Assembly: GCA_963710625.1 (NCBI GenBank)
Contig: CAVQBG010000034.1
Location: forward strand, 1-64,000
Direction of reading: 5' to 3'
From: Sva-07 sp963710625
GTDB lineage: Bacteria > Actinomycetota > Acidimicrobiia > Acidimicrobiales > Ilumatobacteraceae
DNA: 64,000 bases
The notes beneath the pieces were generated by a model that saw only the letters and a program-made list of their open reading frames with translations, ran no database searches and had not been told where the DNA came from. Position 1 is the stretch's first letter. Each line of letters opens with the position of its first letter. A program made the position numbers and the translations under genes. This document shows positions 1-8,282 of the stretch, in pieces.

Positions 1-1
1 G

Positions 2-76
2 GTTGCGCCTCTACGGCCCGCTCCAACCATGGTTCGAGCAGACCTGGCGACCGGCGAGCTCGACCTGCTCGACTGA
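2..76 (+). CDS. C-terminal end of an unidentified protein (cut by window edge)
   Basis: The second frame from the left edge reads 24 codons to a TGA stop, ending in RADLATGELDLLD. The regular composition and codon-like GC pattern suggest a genuine C-terminus rather than chance, but the piece is too short to name a family. The next gene is convergent, its stop at 125. Confidence 0.4.
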   Translation, partial: VAPLRPAPTMVRADLATGELDLLD

Positions 77-124
77 CCACCTCCGATCGGCCGCGCAGCT
101 GGGCCGCGCGGGCCGCAGGCGGAC

Positions 125-424
125 TCAGTCGTGCAGCATGTCGAGCAGTTCGCCGACGGTGTGCTGTCCCTCGAGCGGATGGCGCAGGGGTGTGCGGTCG
201 ATGATCTCGTAGTGGTTCCGGCGCCCGACCTTCTCGCGCCGCAGGTAGCCACCGCGTTCGAGATCGTCGAGGATCCGCTGGACGGCACCGGGCGTGATGC
301 CGACGACGTAGCTGAGATCGCGTTGACGAAGATCGGGGTCACGGCTCAGGGCCACCATGACGTGCGCGTGGTTGGTCAGGAAGGTCCACGAAGGCAGGTC
401 GGGCTTCGGTTCGATGAGCGTCAC
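125..424 (-). CDS. Small winged helix-turn-helix (MarR/ArsR-like) transcriptional regulator
   Basis: A 99-residue single-domain DNA-binding protein. Residues ~35-65 form the helix-turn-helix (RQRDLSYVVGITPGAVQRIL) and are followed by a wing containing LERGGYLRREKVGRRNHYEI, as in MarR-type regulators. No separate sensor domain is present. The GTG start at 424 is chosen because a TATGAT hexamer lies 6 nt upstream, which predicts a leaderless mRNA. A palindrome overlaps that -10 element, so autoregulation is likely. It lies downstream of the mrp operon on the same strand but is separated from it by a strong palindrome, so whether it controls mrp is unknown. Confidence 0.8.
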   Translation of the reverse strand: MTLIEPKPDLPSWTFLTNHAHVMVALSRDPDLRQRDLSYVVGITPGAVQRILDDLERGGYLRREKVGRRNHYEIIDRTPLRHPLEGQHTVGELLDMLHD

Positions 425-430
425 CTGAAC

Positions 431-454
431 ATCATACGTATTCGAAGACGTATG
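431..454 (-). promoter_or_regulatory. -10 element and overlapping palindromic operator of the winged-helix gene
   Basis: On the minus strand TATGAT (431-436) ends 6 nt before the GTG start. CATACGT (433-439) and ACGTATG (448-454) form a perfect 7-bp inverted repeat with an 8-nt spacer that overlaps this hexamer. This is a plausible binding site for the dimeric regulator encoded immediately downstream. No convincing -35 is visible. Confidence 0.45.
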
Positions 455-483
455 TTGCCCGGGTGCATTTTCGAGCCGGCCAT

Positions 484-518
484 CGATTGCACCAGGGGTC
501 GGACCCCTGGTGCAATCG
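484..518. repeat. GGGGTC-N-GACCCC palindrome, copy 1 (probable terminator/REP element)
   Basis: Perfect 17-bp inverted repeat around one central base, with the core CAGGGGTC-G-GACCCCTG and outer arms CGATTGCAC/GTGCAATCG. It lies between the mrpG stop and the start of the winged-helix gene. No T-tract follows. Four other copies in this window share the core and lie at gene ends. Confidence 0.8.
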
Positions 519-529
519 CGCCGTTGGGT

Positions 530-877
530 TCAGGACTCCTCGGCGGCTTCGCGCGCAGCGAGCTCGTCCTCGGCTGCCTGCAGATCGTCACGACTCAGGT
601 GCGTCGACGAGGTGGTGCGGTGGGTCGCCCGGAAGAGCAGGTGGGTGCTGGCCGGCAACGTCAACAACAGCGCCACGGCCACGATCGTCAGCTCCGCGGC
701 ACCGGCCGCACCGACCTCGATCGCCGCACCGAGCGCCACCAGCAGGAACGCGATCGGGCTCGCCTTCCCGGCCGCATGGAACCGCGCGTAGGGGGTGTGG
801 AACGTCAGCAGGCCGATCGACGCCAGCAGGGCCACAAGTGCTCCGAGCACCACGAACACGGCGGACACGACGTTCAT
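530..877 (-). CDS. mrpG: Mrp Na+(K+)/H+ antiporter subunit G
   Basis: Last gene of the seven-gene Mrp operon, encoding a small membrane subunit of the hetero-oligomeric cation/proton antiporter. The 115 residues contain about three hydrophobic helices (residues ~4-80), and GLLTFHTPYARFHAAGKAS matches the MnhG/PhaG signature. The polar tail (THLSRDDLQAAEDELAAREA) is probably cytoplasmic. ATG at 877 overlaps the mrpF stop in an ATGA, so translation is coupled. A perfect palindrome follows the stop by a few bases and probably ends the operon transcript. Confidence 0.92.
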   Translation of the reverse strand: MNVVSAVFVVLGALVALLASIGLLTFHTPYARFHAAGKASPIAFLLVALGAAIEVGAAGAAELTIVAVALLLTLPASTHLLFRATHRTTSSTHLSRDDLQAAEDELAAREAAEES

Positions 878-1131
878 CGGCGACCCGTCGTCTCGATGAA
901 GCGACTGAGCACGACGGTGGCGGTGAACGCCACGATCGCGATGACCACCAGGATGCCGATGTAGAGCGTGTCGCCCGTTTCGGCGACACGCGTCCCGATC
1001 GCGCCCATCAGTGCGACGAGCGCAGCATCGAGCGAGATCACGCGATCGGCGAGGCTCGGCCCGCGAACCAACCGGACCCCGGCGAGGATCCCGGCGAGGA
1101 GGAAGATCGCGACCGCGAGGTCGGCGATCAC
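874..1131 (-). CDS. mrpF: Mrp Na+(K+)/H+ antiporter subunit F
   Basis: Small membrane subunit of 85 residues, the usual MrpF size. Three hydrophobic helices are visible, and VRGPSLADRVISLDA is the diagnostic MnhF/PhaF motif. The frame is open much further upstream, but the GTG at 1131 is preferred because it forms a GTGA overlap with the mrpE stop and gives the family-typical length. In Mrp systems MrpF helps hold the E/F/G module against the large A and D subunits. Confidence 0.9.
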   Translation of the reverse strand: MIADLAVAIFLLAGILAGVRLVRGPSLADRVISLDAALVALMGAIGTRVAETGDTLYIGILVVIAIVAFTATVVLSRFIETTGRR

Positions 1132-1661
1132 GTCGACACCTCCGCTCCGGCGTCGTTGTCGACGGGAAGTGAGCGGCAGGCGAGGTCGGCGAGCCGCTGG
1201 ACGTGCGCGACGATGGCGTCGGCCTTGTCGGCGTGCAGCAGATGGAGGTAGAAGCGCCCGGTGTCGGCGTCGGTGTCGACCACGGCGGTGCCCGGCGTGA
1301 CGGTGATCGCGACCACCAGCATCAACAGGTGCGAGCGGCTCTCGACCTGCGTGTCGACGGCGATGATCGCCTCGTCGGTGTAGTCGGTGGGCGTGAGGAT
1401 CTCCCACGCGACCGACACCATCGATGACACGAGGTCGACGGCGACCAGCCACACGAAGTGGAGCAACGGCAGCAGTCGGATCCGGCCATGGCCGGGTTGG
1501 ACCCCGGCAACGAGGGTCACCGCGATCGCCACCACCGTGCCGGCGAGCACGTTGGCCACCGAGATCCCGCCCCACAACGCGCACCACGCGGCGACGAGCA
1601 GGGCGAGCGTCACGAGCCGACGCGGCATCACGAGTTCCCGGAGGGTGGCGACGACACTCAT
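1128..1661 (-). CDS. mrpE: Mrp Na+(K+)/H+ antiporter subunit E
   Basis: Membrane subunit of 177 residues. An N-terminal pair of helices (residues ~12-55) is followed by the MnhE-type soluble part with AITVTPGTAVVDTD and the histidine-containing segment FYLHLLHADKADA. The frame is open further upstream, but ATG at 1661 overlaps the mrpD stop (ATGA) and removes a non-homologous Arg-rich leader. The overlap with mrpF is a GTGA. Confidence 0.9.
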   Translation of the reverse strand: MSVVATLRELVMPRRLVTLALLVAAWCALWGGISVANVLAGTVVAIAVTLVAGVQPGHGRIRLLPLLHFVWLVAVDLVSSMVSVAWEILTPTDYTDEAIIAVDTQVESRSHLLMLVVAITVTPGTAVVDTDADTGRFYLHLLHADKADAIVAHVQRLADLACRSLPVDNDAGAEVST

Positions 1662-3136
1662 CCGAGCACCGCCGTCACGTACGGGGCCCGCGCCAGGAGA
1701 TCGGCGGCGATCTCCTCGCACATCGGCCACAACACCCCGGCGAGCACCGCCACCGCGATCGTCCCGAGGACGGCGATCGTCGCCGCGGCCTGCATGATCC
1801 CCACCGACCGTCGGCTCGACGCAGGCACCGCCGCCGGCGTCACCTCGCCCCAGAACGCACCGATCCAGATCTTGGTCATCGACAGCAGCGTCAGGATGCT
1901 CGCCACCAGCGACACCACCACGATCACGTAGTCACCGGCCGCGACCCCGGCGTCGACCAGCGCCAGCTTCGCGACGAACCCCGAGAACGGCGGCAGGCCC
2001 GCCAGGCTGAGCGCCGGCAGGGCGAAGAGGACGGCGATCACGGGCCTACTGGTGGCGAGGCCACCGACCTTGTTGAGTGCGGACGTCCCCTGGTCGTCCT
2101 CGATCAGACCGCCTGCGAGGAACATCACCGTCTTGACCGGGATCTGGTGCACGAGGAACAGCACGGCACCGGCCACACCGGCGACCGTGAAGATCCCGAG
2201 CCCCATGATCATGTAGCCGATCTGGCTGACCACGTGGAACGACAAGATGCGCTTCACGTCGTCCTGCGCGAGCGCTCCGGCGACGCCGATCACCATCGTC
2301 AGGCCGGCGATCACGAGCAACAACGGTCCGAGTTCGTCGAACTCCATCAACGTGAAGAACCGGATGAGGACGTAGACGCCGATCTTCGTGAGCAGCCCGG
2401 CGAACACCGCCGTGATCGTGGTCGGCGCCGTCGGATAGCTGTCGGGCAGCCACGAGAACAGCGGGAAGATCGCCGCCTTGGTGCCGAACACCACGAGGAA
2501 CCACAGCCCGATGCCGACCTGCGTGGCGGCCGGCAGCTCCGGGATGCGCTCGGCGAGCAGGGCCATGTTGACCGTGCCGGTCGCGGCGTACACGATCGCC
2601 ACGCCGAACAGGAACAGCGTCGAGGCGAACAGGTTGATGACGACGTAGGTCATGCCCGAGCGGATCTGTGCTTCTCGACCCTGGTGGGTGAGCAACACGT
2701 AGCTGGCCACGAGGATCAGCTCGAAGGCGACGAACAGGGTGAAGAGGTCGCCGGTGAGGATCGACAGGCCGACACCGCCGGCCAGCACGAGCAGGATCGG
2801 CGACACGACCGCCGGGTCGGCGCCGGCCGGGGTGCGGCGCTGCCCGATCGCGAACAGCTCGACGACGAGGATCGTGGCGAACGCCACCAGCAGGATGAGG
2901 GCGGCGAACAGGTCGGCGACGAGCACGATGCCGAGCTCGGGCGCCCACCCTCCGACGCGCAGCACCACCGTGCCGTCGCGATCGACGGCCACCAGCAGCG
3001 CGGCGGCCAACCCGGTGGTGGCGGCCATCGTCGACAATGTGAGCACGTCGCGGACTCCCGAACGGTGGCGGAACGCCAACACCACGGCGGCGGCCAGCAG
3101 GGGCAGCACGACGACGAGCCCGACGACCGCGGTCAT
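1658..3136 (-). CDS. mrpD: Mrp antiporter subunit D (NuoN/NuoM-like ion channel subunit)
   Basis: Large hydrophobic protein of 492 residues in the proton_antipo_M (complex I NuoL/M/N) family, with about 14 predicted helices. Recognisable segments include FGTKAAIFPLFSWLPDSYP and FHVVSQIGYMIMGLGIF, which carry the conserved lysine and histidine positions of the ion path. ATG at 3136 overlaps the mrpC stop. MrpD and MrpA are the two ion-translocating subunits of the complex. Confidence 0.95.
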   Translation of the reverse strand: MTAVVGLVVVLPLLAAAVVLAFRHRSGVRDVLTLSTMAATTGLAAALLVAVDRDGTVVLRVGGWAPELGIVLVADLFAALILLVAFATILVVELFAIGQRRTPAGADPAVVSPILLVLAGGVGLSILTGDLFTLFVAFELILVASYVLLTHQGREAQIRSGMTYVVINLFASTLFLFGVAIVYAATGTVNMALLAERIPELPAATQVGIGLWFLVVFGTKAAIFPLFSWLPDSYPTAPTTITAVFAGLLTKIGVYVLIRFFTLMEFDELGPLLLVIAGLTMVIGVAGALAQDDVKRILSFHVVSQIGYMIMGLGIFTVAGVAGAVLFLVHQIPVKTVMFLAGGLIEDDQGTSALNKVGGLATSRPVIAVLFALPALSLAGLPPFSGFVAKLALVDAGVAAGDYVIVVVSLVASILTLLSMTKIWIGAFWGEVTPAAVPASSRRSVGIMQAAATIAVLGTIAVAVLAGVLWPMCEEIAADLLARAPYVTAVLG

Positions 3137-3618
3137 GGCAGCCTCCCGTCGGACGACGGCTCGTGATCGTGGTCGTGATCGCCACGGTCGTCTCCGGGGT
3201 CGCCGCCGGAACCGTCTTCGTGGAGCTCCTCGATCGCTCGCGTCTCGTCGCTCACTGCCGCCCGGTGTTCGGCGTAGGCGGCGATGCGGCGGTCCTCGAC
3301 GTCGTCCTCGACGAGGTCGTCGCCGGTCAGGACCTGTTGGCGGCGGGCGAGCGCGAGCACGTACAGCGTCAGCCCGAACGAGATGACGATCGCGGTGAGC
3401 GACAGCGCCTGGGGCAGCGGATTGGCGGTGTCGGGCCGGACGGCCCCGTCGACGATCGGCGGATCGCCGGCCCGTCCGCCCGATGCGAGGAGTGCGAGCA
3501 CCGCGGCGTGGCCGAGCAGCGCGAAGCCGAGCACGATGCGGCTCAACGACCGCGACGTCACGAGGAACGTGCCGGTCGCAGCGAGGCCGGCAACGGCGAA
3601 GATCATCGCGACGCTCAT
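3133..3618 (-). CDS. mrpC: Mrp antiporter subunit C with long acidic, His/Asp-rich tail
   Basis: NuoK-like subunit. Residues 1-~92 contain three helices and the motif LPQALSLTAIVISFGL typical of MnhC. The 161 residues exceed the usual ~110-125 because of a polar tail from ~100 onward that is rich in Asp, Glu and Arg and ends with GDDRGDHDHDHEPSSDG. The tail may be a cytoplasmic regulatory or metal-binding extension (inference). Start at 3618 overlaps the mrpB stop. Confidence 0.92.
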   Translation of the reverse strand: MSVAMIFAVAGLAATGTFLVTSRSLSRIVLGFALLGHAAVLALLASGGRAGDPPIVDGAVRPDTANPLPQALSLTAIVISFGLTLYVLALARRQQVLTGDDLVEDDVEDRRIAAYAEHRAAVSDETRAIEELHEDGSGGDPGDDRGDHDHDHEPSSDGRLP

Positions 3619-4088
3619 GCCGGCCGCTCCACGTCGTGGCCGGTAACGGCCGCGTCGACCGGCTGGCGGCCGCGATCGACGAGCGAGGAGGCGTCGAAAC
3701 CGTCGAGCAGTGCCACGACCAGGCCGACGACCACGGCGACCACGCCGAGATCGAAGACGAGCGCCGAGCCGGTCTTGACCTTGCCGAGCAACGGAACCTC
3801 CCAGCTGAGCACGACCTGGTCGAGCAGGGGTTCGCCCCACAGCATCGGCGCGATCGCCTCGAGGCCGACGATGACCCCACCGACGGCGAGGAACACCGCC
3901 GCGTGCCGCGGCTGCTGGAGTCCGGCGATCGTGCGCAGCACGATGACTGCGCCGAGCAGCAACCCCGCGGCGAAGCCACCGCCGGGTTGGTTGTGTCCGG
4001 CGAACAGCACGAAGGCAGCGATCAGGAGCGCGATCGGCGTGATCGCGCGCACGGCGAGACGAACGATCGGCGAGGTCCGGGCGATCAT
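3615..4088 (-). CDS. mrpB: Mrp antiporter subunit B
   Basis: 157-residue MnhB-type subunit. It shows four helices and the signature GHNQPGGGFAAGLLLG at residues ~31-46, which is nearly invariant in MnhB/MrpB. The soluble C-terminus (FDASSLVDRGRQPVDA) is short. ATG at 4088 overlaps the mrpA stop in ATGA. It separates the A subunit gene from the C and D genes, the standard Mrp order. Confidence 0.94.
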   Translation of the reverse strand: MIARTSPIVRLAVRAITPIALLIAAFVLFAGHNQPGGGFAAGLLLGAVIVLRTIAGLQQPRHAAVFLAVGGVIVGLEAIAPMLWGEPLLDQVVLSWEVPLLGKVKTGSALVFDLGVVAVVVGLVVALLDGFDASSLVDRGRQPVDAAVTGHDVERPA

Positions 4089-6391
4089 CCGACCGCCTCC
4101 GTCTCGGGCACGCGGCTGTCGCCGCTGGCCTCGGCGGCGTTCGCTCTCGTGCGGCGCTTCCTGGTCAGCGTGAGGATCCCGACCGCGACGGTCATCAGCA
4201 CGATCACCTCGCCGAGCGTGTCGAGGGCGCGGGTGTCGGTGAGGATCACGTTGACGACGTTGTTGCCGCCGCCCTCGTCGACTGCCGACTCGGCGAGATC
4301 GACGATTGGTGGTTCGCCCGACGGGCTCGACGCCGCTCCAGCGAGCGCCACCGCCACCGCCGCTCCGATCAACAACGAGACCGCCACGCGACCCACGAAC
4401 CACAGGCGGGTCGCCGTCGGGAACCGCGTGGCGAGCCGGCCGAGACCCAGCACGAACCCGACGACGATCACCGTCTCGACCAGGAGTTGGGTCAGCACGA
4501 GATCGGGTGCGCCGATGGCGACGAACAGGCCGGCGACACTGAATCCGACCGCACCGAGAACGAGTGCGGCACCGAGGCGGGACCCGACCGTGGTGGCGGC
4601 GATCGCCGCTGCCACGATCATCAGGACGAGGATCGCCTCGGCACGGTTGTCCCACCAGTAGAGGCGGTCGGTGTCGATCTCGCCGACGAACGGGACTGCG
4701 GCGGTCCCGAGGACGACCACGGTGGTGGCGAGGTACAACGGGAGCGAGCCGTGCTGCACGCGCCGGGCAACGCGACGCGCGACCCGTCCGAGCCCGTCGA
4801 TCAACGCGTCGGCGATCGAGGCGCCCCGGGCAGCAGGGCCCGACAGGACGACGCGGCGGGTGAGGAGGGCGCCGAGCACCAACCCACCTGCCACGACGAG
4901 CATCGAGGTGACGAAGGCATCGGTGAAGCCAGGCCAGCGGTACAGCGAATAGACCTCGGCCTCGGGCGACACCACCACGGTCGCGGTCCGCACGACGTCG
5001 GTCACCCAACCCAGGGCGACGAATCCGCCGACGGTCGCCAGACCGAGAAGAACCTCCGGCGTCGTCATCGCCGGGCGGACCGGTGACACCGGCCGGTCGG
5101 GCATCGGCTCGGACGAACCGAACATGCCGAGCAGCAGTCGTGTGGTGTAGGCGACGGTCAGGACGGAGCCGCCGATCACGAGGCCGCCGACCAGCCACAG
5201 TTCGGAGCCGGCGAGACCCTGCACCGCTTCGATGGCCGCCTCCTTCGCCGGGAAGCCGAGCGTCGGCGGGATGCCGGCCATCGAGAACCCGCACACCACC
5301 GCTACCGCGAACGTGACCGGCATCGAACGGCGCAGGCCCGAGAGCTCGTTGATGTTGCGGGTGCCGGTACGGACGTCGACGTCACCGACCACCATGAACA
5401 GCGCCGCCTTGAACACCGCGTGGGCGACCAGGATCGACATGGCGGCGAACGTCGCCTTCGGCGTACCGATCGCCAGCAGCGCGATCAGCAACCCGAGCTG
5501 TGAGACGGTGCCCCAGGCGAGGATCAGCTTGGCGTCGACGTGGCGCAGTGCGCCGATGGCGCCCCAGATCATCGTCGCCAGGCCGAACGTGAGACCGAGC
5601 GGCTTCCAGACGTCGGTGTCCTGGAACGCGGGGGCGATCACGGCGACGAGGATCACACCGGCCTTCACCATCGTGGCGGAGTGGAGGTACGCGCTCACGG
5701 GCGTGGGTGCCGCCATGGCGCCTGGCAGCCAGACGTGGAACGGCACCTGCGCCGACTTGGTCGCCGCGGCCACCAGGATCAGCACGGCAGCGGCGCTGGC
5801 CGTGGAGCCGGTGATCGGCGTGATCTCGCTGAGCACGGCGGTGCCGGCGGCATCGACGAAGAGCACGAAGCCGGCGAGCAGGGCGAGCCCGCCGGCAGCG
5901 GTGATCACGAGTGCACGTCGAGCCGCGGTGCGGGCCACCGGGTCGGTGTTCTTGAACCCGACGAGGAGGAACGAGGTGATCGAGGTCAGTTCCCAGAACA
6001 TGAAGAGCGTCCACACCGAATCGGCCCAGACGAGTCCCACCATCGCACCCGAGAACGCCGTGAGCGTCGACGCGAACCGGCCCATCCCCGCAGCCGTGGC
6101 CGAGAAGTAGCCGACGGCGTACACACACACGAGCGCGCCGATGCCGGCGACGAGGAGTGAGAGCAACGCGCTCAGCGCATCGATCCGGAACAGGACCGAC
6201 ACATCGAGTCCAGGCACCCAGGCGAACCCGGACTCGACCACGTCGTCGGTGCCGACGAGTGTGAGCGACCACAGCGCCGTCGCTGCCATCGGGATCGCTG
6301 CGATCCACAGGGCAGTGCGTCCCAGGCGTGCCCCGAACAGGGCGGTCGTGGCGCTGGCGACGACGAACAGCGAGAGCAGAAACCAGATCAA
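4085..6391 (-). CDS. mrpA: Mrp antiporter subunit A (NuoL-like plus C-terminal MrpA domain)
   Basis: First and largest gene of the operon, 768 residues. Residues ~60-430 are the NuoL-like proton_antipo domain (WADSVWTLFMFWELTSITSF and FHVWLPGAMAAPTPVSAYLH are clear landmarks). The C-terminal ~200 residues are the MrpA-specific domain, with GAPDLVLTQLLVETVIVVGF. The start is a TTG at 6391. A TATCCT hexamer ends 9 nt upstream, so the mRNA may have almost no leader. Divergent from the sigma factor gene at 6468. Confidence 0.94.
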   Translation of the reverse strand: MIWFLLSLFVVASATTALFGARLGRTALWIAAIPMAATALWSLTLVGTDDVVESGFAWVPGLDVSVLFRIDALSALLSLLVAGIGALVCVYAVGYFSATAAGMGRFASTLTAFSGAMVGLVWADSVWTLFMFWELTSITSFLLVGFKNTDPVARTAARRALVITAAGGLALLAGFVLFVDAAGTAVLSEITPITGSTASAAAVLILVAAATKSAQVPFHVWLPGAMAAPTPVSAYLHSATMVKAGVILVAVIAPAFQDTDVWKPLGLTFGLATMIWGAIGALRHVDAKLILAWGTVSQLGLLIALLAIGTPKATFAAMSILVAHAVFKAALFMVVGDVDVRTGTRNINELSGLRRSMPVTFAVAVVCGFSMAGIPPTLGFPAKEAAIEAVQGLAGSELWLVGGLVIGGSVLTVAYTTRLLLGMFGSSEPMPDRPVSPVRPAMTTPEVLLGLATVGGFVALGWVTDVVRTATVVVSPEAEVYSLYRWPGFTDAFVTSMLVVAGGLVLGALLTRRVVLSGPAARGASIADALIDGLGRVARRVARRVQHGSLPLYLATTVVVLGTAAVPFVGEIDTDRLYWWDNRAEAILVLMIVAAAIAATTVGSRLGAALVLGAVGFSVAGLFVAIGAPDLVLTQLLVETVIVVGFVLGLGRLATRFPTATRLWFVGRVAVSLLIGAAVAVALAGAASSPSGEPPIVDLAESAVDEGGGNNVVNVILTDTRALDTLGEVIVLMTVAVGILTLTRKRRTRANAAEASGDSRVPETEAVG

Positions 6392-6432
6392 CAGACCCGC
6401 AGGATAGAGGTCGAATTATCTGCACTCCAACA

Positions 6433-6461
6433 TTGACCTTTTGAAAAAGGTGCTTTAAGCT
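6433..6461 (+). promoter_or_regulatory. Promoter of the sigma factor gene with palindrome in the spacer
   Basis: TTGACC (6433-6438), a 17-nt spacer and TAAGCT (6456-6461) give a good housekeeping-type promoter. The predicted start site falls on the ATG at 6468, so the mRNA would be leaderless. ACCTTTT (6436-6442) and AAAAGGT (6445-6451) form a perfect 7-bp palindrome covering the -35 and spacer, a plausible repressor site. This AT-rich patch stands out in an otherwise GC-rich region. Confidence 0.6.
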
Positions 6462-6467
6462 CGGCCC

Positions 6468-7319
6468 ATGCCCTCCACCGACACCACCCATCGGGTTCGC
6501 GACCGGGACAGCAACCAGGTTCGGCGCCGGCGCACTGACCGCCGGGCACTGCTCACCGCTCACGACGAACGAGTGCTCGCGAGGTCGATCGAAGCGGGGC
6601 GAGCGGCTGCGGAACGCATCGAGGCCGGAACCGCGGCGCCCGGTGACCAGGATCTGGTGGCCGAGGCCGCCGAATCACGGCTCCACTTCATCGAGGCGAA
6701 CGTTCGGCTCGTGCAGAGCATCGCCAACAAGTTCAGTGTGCCCGTGCACCTCGACCGCGACGACATCGTCCAGGACGGCATGATCGGCCTGGAGAAGGCG
6801 GTCGAGAAGTTCGACTGGCGCCGCGGCTACAAGTTCTCGACGTATGCGACGTGGTGGATCCGCCAGTCGATCCAACGTGGTCTCGAGGGGTCGGCCACCA
6901 CGATTCGCATCCCGGGCCACCGCAGCCGCGAGCTCCGAGCCGCCATCGCTGCGACCGCCTCGGGTGGTCGGCTGACCGACGAACTCGCGATGATCGACAT
7001 GCTCAGCCAGCTCGAGTCGATGGATCGACCGCTGGGTGACGGTCCCGACACGCTGGGTGCGATGGTTCCCTGCGACGACGATCGACCCGACGAGGCCGCC
7101 GAGCGGAACGTGCAGCGCGAGCAGATCGACGCGCTCCTCGATCACCTCGACGAGACGAGCCGATTCGCCGTCGCCGCCCGATTCGGGCTGCGCGGCCACG
7201 AACCCGCGACCTTCGCGGTCATCGCCGACGAACTCGGCGTCACGCCACAGGCCGTGCGGCGCCGAGTCGAGCGGGCCATCGCCAAGCTGCGCACGCACGC
7301 CGCGCCCATTGCTGCCTGA
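6468..7319 (+). CDS. RNA polymerase sigma factor, sigma-70 family, group-2-like
   Basis: 283-residue sigma factor. Region 1.2-like sequence covers ~28-75. Region 2 is well conserved, with DDIVQDGMIGLEKAVEKFDW at ~98-117 and KFSTYATWWIRQSIQRGL at ~122-139, which carry the core-binding and -10/melting residues. Region 3 is weak. Region 4 (FAVIADELGVTPQAVRRRVE) is near the C-terminus. Region 1.1 is missing, which argues for an alternative (SigB/HrdB-like) rather than the primary sigma. Possibly co-transcribed with the kinase-like gene 33 nt downstream. Confidence 0.88.
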   Translation: MPSTDTTHRVRDRDSNQVRRRRTDRRALLTAHDERVLARSIEAGRAAAERIEAGTAAPGDQDLVAEAAESRLHFIEANVRLVQSIANKFSVPVHLDRDDIVQDGMIGLEKAVEKFDWRRGYKFSTYATWWIRQSIQRGLEGSATTIRIPGHRSRELRAAIAATASGGRLTDELAMIDMLSQLESMDRPLGDGPDTLGAMVPCDDDRPDEAAERNVQREQIDALLDHLDETSRFAVAARFGLRGHEPATFAVIADELGVTPQAVRRRVERAIAKLRTHAAPIAA

Positions 7320-7352
7320 TCGGCCGCCAGCAGACGCCCGCCGAACACGTCG

Positions 7353-8282
7353 ATGTCGCGCCGTTCACATGCATCCGACCTGCCTAGCAACGAGACGATC
7401 ATCATCCAGGACCGCAGGGAGAATCGGCTTCCGTTCTCGCGCGGCATCATGGCGACGAGCCTGCTGGCGACCGGAGTCCCGACGGAGGAGGCCTACCGCC
7501 TCTCGTCGACGATCCAGCGTCACCTCCTCGCTCGTGGCCAGCGCGAGATCGACGCCGAGTCACTGGTGCGGTTCACGCACGAGACCCTGACAACCGAGGC
7601 GGGCGACCCGGACATCGCCGTTCGATGGACGGCGTGGCGCAGAGCGAAACGTTCCGGGCGGCCGATCGTCATCGTGCTCGGCGGCGCGCCCGGCACGGGC
7701 AAGAGCACGCTGGCAACGCAGCTCGCGGTCCGGCTCGACATCACCCGAGTGGTGACCACCGATGCGATCCGTGACGTGCTGAGGACCGTCGTCCCGGTCA
7801 ACGTGCTGCCGGAACTCCACGAGTCGACGTTCGAGGTCGTGGCCCCCGACGCCGTCGACCCGTTCGCCGGATTCATCCGCCAGTGCAATGCGGTCGGTGC
7901 CGCTGCGATTGCCGTTGCCGACCGATTGGCAGACGAGCATCGCTCACTCATCGTGGAGGGCGTCCACGCACTCCCCGGTGCAGTGACGAACGCTCTCGCC
8001 GAGCACCCTGCAGAGCCCGTGGTGATCGAACGATTAATCATCCAGACTGACGTCGACGAACATGCCGAACTCCTCCGCCGACGCGAGTCGAGCGAACCAC
8101 ACCGACAGGGACAACGGCACCTCGCTCGTCTCGACCACATCCGACTGATTCAGGACCACCTCATGCAACAGGCCGAACGGGCCGGTATCACCGCGATGGA
8201 CGGCGGCGAGGCGAGCGATCTGACGCAGGACATCGTCGACGAGATCGTGCGGCGCCTGGACGAGTCGACCGGGTCCGCATGA
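7353..8282 (+). CDS. 2-phosphoglycerate kinase-like P-loop protein with ATP-cone-like N-terminus
   Basis: 309 residues. The N-terminal part (~20-85) contains ENRLPFSRGIMATSLLATGV, the ATP-cone-like segment that precedes the kinase in archaeal-type 2-phosphoglycerate kinases. The kinase domain starts with GGAPGTGKST at 110-119 (Walker A). Archaeal relatives make 2,3-diphosphoglycerate for the cyclic osmolyte; the bacterial substrate is uncertain. Its stop overlaps the next ATG (ATGA), so it is coupled to the HAD gene. Together with the upstream sigma factor this looks like a stress-linked operon (inference). Confidence 0.72.
   Translation: MSRRSHASDLPSNETIIIQDRRENRLPFSRGIMATSLLATGVPTEEAYRLSSTIQRHLLARGQREIDAESLVRFTHETLTTEAGDPDIAVRWTAWRRAKRSGRPIVIVLGGAPGTGKSTLATQLAVRLDITRVVTTDAIRDVLRTVVPVNVLPELHESTFEVVAPDAVDPFAGFIRQCNAVGAAAIAVADRLADEHRSLIVEGVHALPGAVTNALAEHPAEPVVIERLIIQTDVDEHAELLRRRESSEPHRQGQRHLARLDHIRLIQDHLMQQAERAGITAMDGGEASDLTQDIVDEIVRRLDESTGSA

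Noticed and set aside
1424..3166. Long plus-strand open frame opposite mrpD and mrpE
   Set aside because: Composition is dominated by Arg, Asp, Glu, His and Gln without hydrophobic pattern; the opposite strand encodes clear Mrp subunits.
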